Below are positions 17,327-23,373 of a DNA stretch of 27,983 nucleotides, in pieces. The notes below the pieces were generated by a model, which was not told the origin of the DNA, did not search any database, and saw nothing but the letters and a program-made list of their open reading frames with translations. Within the stretch, counting starts at the first letter, position 1. Every line of letters starts with the position of its first letter. A program made the translations under genes and the position numbers. Source of the stretch: CAYMRL01 sp964398985 (GTDB lineage: Bacteria > Deinococcota > Deinococci > Deinococcales > Trueperaceae); the NCBI GenBank assembly GCA_964398985.1, contig CAYNOS010000031.1:1-27983 (forward strand), given 5' to 3'.

Positions 17327-18244
17327 ATGGCCGGGTACCTCGCGGTGCGCTTCGTGCACGGCATCCTCGTGGTGCTGGCCATCACGACGGTCGTGTTCTT
17401 CGCGCTGCAACTCACCGGCGATCCGGCCGCCTACCTGATCTCGCCGAACACCACGGCTGAGGAGTTGGCGGCGCTCCGCGCGAAACTGGGCCTCGACGGG
17501 TCCGTGATCGAGCAGTACTTCCGTTTCGCGCGGAGCGCCCTCGCCGGCGACTTCGGCGACTCGTTCAGGCAGGGCGAGCCGGCAGTGCGGCTGGTGCTCC
17601 AGCGGCTGCCGGCGACCCTCGAACTGGCGGCCGCTGCCGCCGTCGTCACCATCCTGATAGGCATCCCGGTGGGGATGCTGGCAGCCGTGAGCCGCGGCAC
17701 CATCATCGATCGCGCGCTGTCGACGTTCTCGCTGCTCGGCCAGGCGGTGCCGGTGTTCTGGTTGGGCTTGATCCTGATCCTCGTGTTCGCGGTCGAGTTC
17801 CGCGTCCTGCCGGCAGCGGGGCGCGGCACCTTCTCGCACCTGATACTGCCGGCGGTCGCGCTCGGCGGCTACGCGATGGCGCGCGTCACGCGCGTCACCC
17901 GCTCCAGCCTGATCGAGGCGCTGCAGCAGGACTACGTGCGCACGGCGCGCGCCAAGGGCGTCGGCTTCGCCAAGATCGTGCGCAACCACGCCCTCCGGAA
18001 CGCGTCGATCCCGATCCTGACGGTGGCAGCCATCGAGCTCGGCACCTTCCTCGGCGGCTCGATCATCACCGAGACGATCTTCAGCTGGCCGGGCCTCGGC
18101 CGGCTACTGATCCAATCGATCCAGTACCGCGACTTCCCGACCGTGCTCGCCGGCGTCTTCTTCTTCAGCCTCGTGATCATCACGATCAACATCGTCGTCG
18201 ACATCCTCTACACCGTTCTCGACCCGCGGATCACCTACCGGTAG
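17327..18244 (+). CDS. ABC transporter permease, DppB/OppB type
   Basis: Inner-membrane permease of 305 aa with six predicted helices; the first is VRFVHGILVVLAITTVVFFALQL. The DppB-family LTGDP...YL segment and the loop ALAGDFGDSFRQGEPAV follow. The cytoplasmic EAA-type coupling motif QQDYVRTARAKGVG, with IVRNHALRNASIPIL, contacts the ATPase. It starts 24 nt after the binding-protein gene with no clear Shine-Dalgarno and is followed after 3 nt by the second permease, so it is one operon. Confidence 0.93.
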   Translation: MAGYLAVRFVHGILVVLAITTVVFFALQLTGDPAAYLISPNTTAEELAALRAKLGLDGSVIEQYFRFARSALAGDFGDSFRQGEPAVRLVLQRLPATLELAAAAAVVTILIGIPVGMLAAVSRGTIIDRALSTFSLLGQAVPVFWLGLILILVFAVEFRVLPAAGRGTFSHLILPAVALGGYAMARVTRVTRSSLIEALQQDYVRTARAKGVGFAKIVRNHALRNASIPILTVAAIELGTFLGGSIITETIFSWPGLGRLLIQSIQYRDFPTVLAGVFFFSLVIITINIVVDILYTVLDPRITYR

Positions 18245-18247
18245 CCG

Positions 18248-19138
18248 ATGAGCTCCGAGGCACTGACCACCAGCCGGCCGGAGGCGACGGGGCCGCGGCG
18301 CAGCTTCCTGAAGCGCTGGAAGGTCGACGCCGCGGTCATCTTCAGCGTCGCGTTCCTGTTGCTCCTGACGCTCAGCGCCGTCTTCGGCCCGTCGTTCGCT
18401 CCGCACGCCCCGGGCCAGCAGGATCTGCTCGCACGCCTGGTGCCGCCCTCGTGGTCGGCCAACGGCTCCCCTGAGCACCTGCTGGGGACCGATCACCTCG
18501 GCCGCGACCTGTTGAGCCGACTGATCGTGGGGGCGAGGATCTCGCTGCTGGTCGCGCTGATCAGCGTCGCGTTCTCCGGCACCATCGGCGTGTTGATCGG
18601 GCTGGCGGCCGGCTACTTCGGCGGCAGGCTCGACGCGCTGCTGATGCGCATCGCGGACATGCAGCTCGCCATCCCGTTCATCCTGCTCGCCATCATCATC
18701 ATCGGGATCTTCGGTCCCAGCCTCAGGAACATCATCCTGGTGCTGGTCCTGACCAACTGGGTGATCTACGCGCGCGTGGTCAGGGGCGAGGTGATCTCGC
18801 TGAAATCCAGCCAGTTCGTGGAGGCGGCCCGCGCCGTCGGCCAGTTCGACCTGAGGATCATCCTCAAGCACATCCTGCCCAACGCCTTCAACACCGTGCT
18901 GGTGGTCGCGACGCTCGACATCGGCCGCATGATCTTCTTCGAATCGGCGCTCAGCTTCCTGGGCCTCGGGGTGCCGCCCCCCACCGTGTCGTGGGGCGCG
19001 ATGCTGGCCGACGGCAAGATCTACATGGCCTCGGCGTGGTGGCTGGCGACGTTCCCCGGCCTCGTGATCACGTTCGCGATCCTCAGCGTCAATCAGCTCG
19101 GGGACTGGCTGCGCGACGTGCTCGACCCGAAGGACTGA
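18248..19138 (+). CDS. ABC transporter permease, DppC/OppC type
   Basis: Second permease subunit, 296 aa. The N-terminal cytoplasmic segment and helix (AAVIFSVAFLLLLTLSAVFG) are followed by the DppC-type HLLGTDHLGRDLLSRL signature, then TM helices and the coupling motif SSQFVEAARAVGQ. The C terminus NQLGDWLRDVLDPKD is typical of the family. No ATPase subunits (DppD/DppF) follow: the next genes are on the other strand. Its last 46 bases overlap the 3' end of the convergent aminotransferase gene. Confidence 0.93.
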   Translation: MSSEALTTSRPEATGPRRSFLKRWKVDAAVIFSVAFLLLLTLSAVFGPSFAPHAPGQQDLLARLVPPSWSANGSPEHLLGTDHLGRDLLSRLIVGARISLLVALISVAFSGTIGVLIGLAAGYFGGRLDALLMRIADMQLAIPFILLAIIIIGIFGPSLRNIILVLVLTNWVIYARVVRGEVISLKSSQFVEAARAVGQFDLRIILKHILPNAFNTVLVVATLDIGRMIFFESALSFLGLGVPPPTVSWGAMLADGKIYMASAWWLATFPGLVITFAILSVNQLGDWLRDVLDPKD

Positions 19139-20262
19139 GCCACGACGCGTCCCAGCCGCGCGGCGCCCTCCTCCAGTTGCTCTGCCGGGTAGTAAGCGAA
19201 GCACAAACGCAACGCGTCACGGCTCCTGCCTGCCGGCGAGAACTGCTGGCCGGGCTGCACGCGCACTCCGGCTGCCAGCGCGGCCACCGCCACCGCCTGG
19301 GAGTCGAGGCCCGGCAGCCGCACCCAGATGAAGTAGCCGCCGTCCGAGAGTCCCAGCTCGGCCTTCGGCAGGTGGCGCTGCAGCGCGCCCCTCAGCGCGG
19401 CCGCGCGCCCGGCGTACTCGGCGTTCAAGCGGTCGAGGTGAGCCGCCTGGAAGCCGGTGTTGATCAGCTCGGCGACGCACGTCCCGATCACCGGGTTGCT
19501 GCCGCCACCGCTGTCGATCACGCCGCTGCTCACGAGCGCGTCGATCAGCGGCGCGGCTCCATGAGCCCAGCCCAATCGCAGTCCCGGTCCCAGGATCTTC
19601 GAGAACGAGCCCAGCGAGAGCAGCCGATACTCGTCCAGCCAAGCGGCGAGCGCCGTGGGCGCGCCGCGGCCGTGGTCGAGGAGCTGGTAGACCTCGTCGG
19701 CAACGACCAGCAGATCGTGCCGCCGCGCGAGCGCGGCCAGCTCCTCGCGCCTGGCATGGGACAGGGTGACGCCGGTGGGGTTCTGGAAGGTCGGCACCAG
19801 GTAGAGGAAGGCCGGCTTCACCTCCTCCAGCGCCTCCGCCAGCGCGTCGAGCCGAATTCCGTCGTCGTCGACCGCCACGCTACGAACCAGCAAGCCGTGG
19901 TCGCGGAAGACCTTCAGCGCCAGGAAATAGGTTGGCTCCTCGACCAGCACGACGTCGCCGGCGCGCGCGAACGACGCGCAGACCAGCGACAGCGCCTGGC
20001 TGATGCCTGAGGTGGCGAACAGTTTGTCGGGATCGACGGTGAAGCCTTGCCGGTCGCTCAACAGCCGCGCCACCGCCGACCGGTAGAAGCCGCTGCCCTG
20101 CCCCGCGCCGTACTGCAGCACCTCGGACGTGGCCCTCGCCAACACCGACGCGGCAGCGGTGCGGAACTCCTCGAGCGGCAGGAGTGCCGGATCGGGGTGG
20201 CCGCGCGCCAGGTCGATGACTCCGGGCGGCGGTCTTCCTTGAGGGTCTACTACGTCAAGCAT
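19093..20262 (-). CDS. PLP-dependent aminotransferase, class I/II (2-aminoadipate transaminase-like)
   Basis: Fold-type I aminotransferase of 389 aa, free-standing with no HTH, so not a MocR regulator. Motifs: VLQYGAGQGSGFYRSAVARL, ATSGISQALSLV for the PLP phosphate, VPTFQNPTG, VVADEVYQLL, the Schiff-base Lys in SLGSFSKILGPGLRLGW, and the C-terminal substrate-carboxylate Arg in ALRLCFAYYP. This pattern fits the LysN/ARO8-like group (2-aminoadipate, aromatic or branched substrates). It is the second gene of an operon, 6 nt after the RraA-like gene, with no clear Shine-Dalgarno of its own. The last dozen codons (Ser-rich tail) overlap the permease gene on the opposite strand, as if the original stop was lost and the frame extended. 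Confidence 0.9.
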   Translation of the reverse strand: MLDVVDPQGRPPPGVIDLARGHPDPALLPLEEFRTAAASVLARATSEVLQYGAGQGSGFYRSAVARLLSDRQGFTVDPDKLFATSGISQALSLVCASFARAGDVVLVEEPTYFLALKVFRDHGLLVRSVAVDDDGIRLDALAEALEEVKPAFLYLVPTFQNPTGVTLSHARREELAALARRHDLLVVADEVYQLLDHGRGAPTALAAWLDEYRLLSLGSFSKILGPGLRLGWAHGAAPLIDALVSSGVIDSGGGSNPVIGTCVAELINTGFQAAHLDRLNAEYAGRAAALRGALQRHLPKAELGLSDGGYFIWVRLPGLDSQAVAVAALAAGVRVQPGQQFSPAGRSRDALRLCFAYYPAEQLEEGAARLGRVVAQSFGSSTSRSQSPS

Positions 20263-20268
20263 CGGCTG

Positions 20269-20916
20269 CTACTCGGCGTCGGCGGCGGCCTGGGCGTCCG
20301 CGGCCGCCTGGGCCTCGGCGGGGCTCAATCCACTCTTGAGCGCTGTCATCAGGCGCTTCTCGCGCTGCTCCCAAGCGTTGCCCTGCTCGGCCACCGCCGC
20401 CGCGCGGGCGCGCGGGATCACGACCACGCCGTCCTCGTCGCCCAGCACCACATCGCCCGGCTGCACTGTGAGGCCGCCGCAGGCGACGCTCTCGCCCACG
20501 GAGCCCGCCAGCCCCAGGTCCCGCGTCGTCAACGCCGAGAGGTGGCGGCAGAACACCGGGAACGCGAGTTCGCCGACCTGCTTCCAGTCGGTGGCGGCGC
20601 CGTCGATGACCACTCCGGCGAGGCCGCGGCGCTGCGCCATCAGCGTCATCACGCCTCCCCAGCAGGCGTGCCTGGTGTCGCCCTGGCGGTCGATGACCAG
20701 CACGTCGCCGGGCGACGCCTGCTCGATCGCCTTCATGATCCAGCGGTGATCGGTGGGTGCGCTCGACACCGTGACCGCCTGCCCCACCAGTTTCGCGGGC
20801 CGGTGCAGCGGCTGGATGTCGGTGGTCAGGAAGCCGTCTCTGAGGAAGTGGCCGACGGACCCTGACGTCACGCCTCTCAAGGTGGCGAGGATCTCGGCGT
20901 CGAGTCGGTCGAACAC
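20269..20916 (-). CDS. RraA-type aldolase family protein (HMG/CHA aldolase-like)
   Basis: Protein of 215 aa in the RraA/4-hydroxy-4-methyl-2-oxoglutarate aldolase family. Seen: SSAPTDHRWIMKAIEQASPGDVLVID near the N terminus, WGGVMTLMAQRRGLAGVVIDG in the middle and GDVVLGDEDGVVVIP late. In characterised aldolases an Arg-Asp pair follows the glycine-rich strand (DGxxRD) and binds pyruvate and metal; here the site reads DGAATD, so the Arg is Thr while the Asp remains. The C terminus is a tandem AQAAAD repeat. The start is GTG 20916 with AGGAG 4 nt upstream. Operon with the aminotransferase: together they would transaminate an amino acid and cleave the 2-oxo product. An alternative is a non-catalytic RraA-like binding protein. 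Confidence 0.82.
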   Translation of the reverse strand: MFDRLDAEILATLRGVTSGSVGHFLRDGFLTTDIQPLHRPAKLVGQAVTVSSAPTDHRWIMKAIEQASPGDVLVIDRQGDTRHACWGGVMTLMAQRRGLAGVVIDGAATDWKQVGELAFPVFCRHLSALTTRDLGLAGSVGESVACGGLTVQPGDVVLGDEDGVVVIPRARAAAVAEQGNAWEQREKRLMTALKSGLSPAEAQAAADAQAAADAE

Positions 20917-21062
20917 GTCTCTCCTAGGGGCTTCACGAGTCAGCCTGTAGCCTCGGCAGCCCGACAGGGAGGATAGCCCATGCGTGCGTGTATCATCCCG
21001 GCATCCATCCAGCGGTCGGCGACGTCAAGGTTCGCCGACCCGCGCGAACCTGGAGGTGGCCG
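20917..21062. promoter_or_regulatory. Divergent intergenic region, RraA-like and DUF1801 genes
   Basis: 146 bp. Minus strand: AGGAG just before the RraA GTG. Plus strand: TATCAT at 20991-20996 is a possible -10 for the DUF1801 gene, followed by a perfect 9-bp inverted repeat (21014-21040) and GGAGG 6 nt before the ATG at 21063. Confidence 0.4.
21014..21040 (+). repeat. Perfect 9-bp inverted repeat in the DUF1801 leader
   Basis: GGTCGGCGA (21014-21022) and TCGCCGACC (21032-21040) are exact reverse complements separated by nine bases. It lies in the putative leader, about 11 nt before the GGAGG ribosome-binding site. As RNA it is a stable GC hairpin; as DNA it could be a dimer-binding operator. 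Confidence 0.5.
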
Positions 21063-21479
21063 ATGGCCGAGAACAAGACCAAGCCCACCGGCGCCAGCGT
21101 CGAGGACTACCTCGCGTCACGAGCCAACGAGCAGCAAGCAGCGGACTCTCGCCAGCTGATGACGCTGCTCGCGAGTGTTACCGGCGAGGAGCCTGTTATG
21201 TGGGGTCCCAGCATCGTCGGCTACGGCAGGTACCGCTACACCTACGAGAGTGGCCGCACCGGCGAGGCGCCGGTGGTTGGGTTCGCGATCCGCGGCCGCG
21301 AGACCGTGGTCTACCTGGTGACGGAAGGAGCCGAGCAGCAGGCGCTGCTGGCCAAGCTCGGCAAGCACCGGATCGGGAAGGTCTGCGTCTACTACAAGAA
21401 GCTCGCGGATCTCGATCTCGAGGTGCTCGAGAGGCTTGCCGAGAACACGGTCGAGTTCCTCAGGCGGAGGTATCCCTAG
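21063..21479 (+). CDS. DUF1801 domain protein
   Basis: Soluble protein of 138 aa. Family features: SVEDYLASRANEQQAADSRQL at the N terminus, MWGPSIVGYGRYRYTYESGR in the middle, and the C-terminal half GKHRIGKVCVYYKKLADLDLEVL. DUF1801 proteins resemble the frataxin-like YdhG fold; no reaction is assigned. ATG 21063 is chosen because GGAGG lies 6 nt upstream; a longer in-frame start at 20988 would put the hairpin inside the gene. Its TAG stop overlaps the NanK stop of the opposite strand in the sequence CTAG. Confidence 0.85.
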   Translation: MAENKTKPTGASVEDYLASRANEQQAADSRQLMTLLASVTGEEPVMWGPSIVGYGRYRYTYESGRTGEAPVVGFAIRGRETVVYLVTEGAEQQALLAKLGKHRIGKVCVYYKKLADLDLEVLERLAENTVEFLRRRYP

Positions 21480-22336
21480 GTCCGAACAGCCCACGCCCCG
21501 GCGCCAATCACTCCAGCAGTCGCACCCAACGCGGCCGGCACGATCGGCAAGCGCAGCCTCGCGTCCAACCGTTCTACCGCGGCTTGCACCGCCAGCAGGA
21601 ACGCATGGTTCAACCCCACGCCGCCGCCGAGGGCGACGATCTCAGGATCGACCAGCACCTTCACGTCGGCCAGCGCAGCGGCCAGAGCTTCGGCGGCGTT
21701 CAGCAGGAGACTCGCCGCCCAGCCGGCGCCGGCTTCGGCCGCGGCGATCACTTCGCGAGCCCCTGTGACCGGCTGACCGGCCTCCGCCGCCAGCCGCGCG
21801 AGAGCCGTGCCGGAGGTCGTCCGCTCTAGCACCCCACCGCCCAGGTGGCCGACATGGCCCGCCAGACCGGTAGCGCCCTGCCACAAGCGGCCTCCCAACA
21901 CCAGGCCGCCACCGACGCCCGTCGACACGGTCACGAACAACAGCGAATCCCGTCCTTTGCCTGCGCCGTGACGCCACTCGCCGAAAGCGGCAGCTTGCGC
22001 GTCGTTGAGGATGGCGACCTGCGAGCTCAGCGCGGCCTCGAGTCGTTGCGCCAGCGGGAAGTCTCGCCAGCCAGGCAGCAGCTCGGGGCTCATGGCCCGC
22101 ACCCTGCCGTTGCTGATCACACCCGCAGCGGCGACGCCAACGGCGCTCGGCCGCTCCGCGGCGCCCGCCAACAGGCGACGTGCGGCGCTCACCACCGCGT
22201 CCACCACCGCCTCGGGCCCGGCTGCGGCAGGCGTGACGCCCAACTCTTGCGCGAGCACCGAGGCGCCGCGCACCAACGCCACCGCCACCTTGGTGCCGCC
22301 GATGTCGACGGCTAGAACCACTGGCGGTCGCGGCAT
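21476..22336 (-). CDS. nanK: ROK-family N-acylmannosamine kinase
   Basis: Sugar kinase of 286 aa, likely converting N-acetylmannosamine to its 6-phosphate with ATP. Seen: phosphate loop AVDIGGTKVAVAL (Asp11), catalytic Asp112 in LNDAQAAAFGEW, FVTVSTGVGGGLVLGG and GLAGHVGHLGG (His161, His164), which closely follow the NanK pattern. The CGCG-x-x-GC zinc loop that normally follows this His is missing: the chain passes from GHLGG straight to GVLERTTSG, about ten residues shorter. Minus-strand TAACAT lies 9 nt before the ATG with no Shine-Dalgarno. Divergent from nanE, which supports the assignment; glucokinase-type ROK is the alternative. Confidence 0.8.
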   Translation of the reverse strand: MPRPPVVLAVDIGGTKVAVALVRGASVLAQELGVTPAAAGPEAVVDAVVSAARRLLAGAAERPSAVGVAAAGVISNGRVRAMSPELLPGWRDFPLAQRLEAALSSQVAILNDAQAAAFGEWRHGAGKGRDSLLFVTVSTGVGGGLVLGGRLWQGATGLAGHVGHLGGGVLERTTSGTALARLAAEAGQPVTGAREVIAAAEAGAGWAASLLLNAAEALAAALADVKVLVDPEIVALGGGVGLNHAFLLAVQAAVERLDARLRLPIVPAALGATAGVIGAGAWAVRT

Positions 22337-22486
22337 TCCGGGAGCATGTTACGGCCTCAGGGAGTGTCCGACATCTCGGCCGCGAGGGCTTTGCCGGGCC
22401 GCGCTGGCTGCCTAGCATGTGCTTGGTAGTTTCGGAGGCGAGCCGCCAGCGGACGGGGTGGCCAGGTTGCGATGACGGAGGACGAC
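22337..22486. promoter_or_regulatory. Divergent promoter region of nanK and nanE
   Basis: Minus strand: TAACAT (22346-22351) 9 nt before the nanK ATG. Plus strand: TTGCCG (22391-22396), 16 nt spacer, TAGCAT (22413-22418), a candidate promoter for nanE with an approximately 60-nt leader. No convincing long palindrome was found. Confidence 0.4.
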
Positions 22487-23230
22487 GTGACGACCGAGAA
22501 GGGGGCAGCCATCTTGGCGGCCTGGCGCGGCGGGGTGGTGGTGTCTTGCCAGGCACCCGAGGGGTCGCCGCTGCGACGGCCCGACGTGATGGCGGCCATG
22601 GCGCAAGCTGGCGAGCTGGCCGGCGCGGTCGGCATCAGGGCGAACGGCCCCGTCGACGTGGCCGCCATCCGCGCCAAGGTCGGCCTGCCGATCCTGGCCA
22701 TCGACAAGCGCCCCGACATCGACCCCCTCGCCTACATCACGCCGAGCCTCGCGGTGGTTGCCGGCCTGGTGGCTGCCGGAGCCGACTTGGTCGCCGTCGA
22801 CGCGACGCTGCGAACGCGAAGCGGGAGCGGCGCGGCGAGCGCCGCGGAGCTGCTGGCGCAGATCCGGCAAGCCTTCCCGGGCCTGCTGGTGATGGCCGAC
22901 GTGTCGAACGTCGCGGAGGGCGTGGCGGCCGCTGCCGCCGGTGCCGACCTCGTCGCGACCACGCTGTCCGGTTACACCGGCGATGACACCGCGGTCGACG
23001 GCCCCGACATCGCGTTGGTGGCTGCTCTGGTGTCGGCGCAGCCGCGTCCGGTGGTCGCCGAGGGCCGCTACTCGACACCCGAGCAGGTGGCCGCAGCGTT
23101 CGCGGCAGGCGCGCATGCCGTGGTCGTGGGGACCGCCATCACCGATGCGTTGTCGTTGGCGAGGAAGTTCGTCGCGGCTGCGCCGTCAACCGCGCCAACC
23201 CAACGTGCGAGGCCGCCTGCGGGCGCTTGA
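22487..23230 (+). CDS. nanE: Putative N-acetylmannosamine-6-phosphate 2-epimerase
   Basis: TIM-barrel enzyme of 247 aa converting ManNAc-6-P to GlcNAc-6-P. Family motifs in order: GGVVVSCQAPEGSPL, GAVGIRANG, LPILAIDKRP (catalytic Lys region), AYITPSL, GADLVAVDATLR, VMADVSNVAEG, TLSGYTG, PVVAEGRYSTPEQ (catalytic Glu) and HAVVVGTAITD. The GTG at 22487 is chosen because GGAGG lies 5 nt upstream; an ATG at 22472 would add five residues but lacks a Shine-Dalgarno. The last 15 residues are Pro/Ala-rich and unlike the family. It pairs with the divergent nanK; neither a lyase (NanA) nor a transporter is in the window. Confidence 0.88.
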   Translation: MTTEKGAAILAAWRGGVVVSCQAPEGSPLRRPDVMAAMAQAGELAGAVGIRANGPVDVAAIRAKVGLPILAIDKRPDIDPLAYITPSLAVVAGLVAAGADLVAVDATLRTRSGSGAASAAELLAQIRQAFPGLLVMADVSNVAEGVAAAAAGADLVATTLSGYTGDDTAVDGPDIALVAALVSAQPRPVVAEGRYSTPEQVAAAFAAGAHAVVVGTAITDALSLARKFVAAAPSTAPTQRARPPAGA

Positions 23231-23373
23231 GGCACAGGCCGCAGCGCACGCCAGCACAGGGTGCTTCCAGGACATCTCACCCTTTCGATTCTCGCGCTCC
23301 AGCGTGCACTCTCAGCACAGGGTCGATCGTTCGAACTGCACACGCGCCATTCCTCGCAGGTGAGAGGAGCACC
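23231..23373. other. Intergenic region upstream of the alpha/beta hydrolase gene
   Basis: 143 bp. GAGAGGAG at about 23362-23369 is the ribosome-binding site of the next gene. An 11-nt direct repeat CAGCACAGGGT occurs at 23252-23262 and 23313-23323. No clear -35/-10 pair or terminator was seen. Confidence 0.4.

Noticed and set aside
15743..17989. A 748-codon open frame antisense to the binding protein and permease
   Set aside because: Same GC-driven shadow; Asp/Val/Arg-rich with no motifs, and it spans two real genes and their junction.
15812..19138. Nickel or glutathione importer assignment
   Set aside because: Family 5 binding proteins cannot be assigned by eye to a ligand, and no metal- or glutathione-related gene is linked.
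20269..20310. GCGTCCGCGGCCGCCTGGGC-type repeats at the RraA 3' end as a separate repeat element
   Set aside because: They simply encode the tandem AQAAAD tail of the protein.
23252..23323. Direct repeat CAGCACAGGGT as a mobile-element or att site
   Set aside because: Only 11 nt, about 60 nt apart, with no integrase or transposase nearby; probably chance or a minor regulatory repeat.
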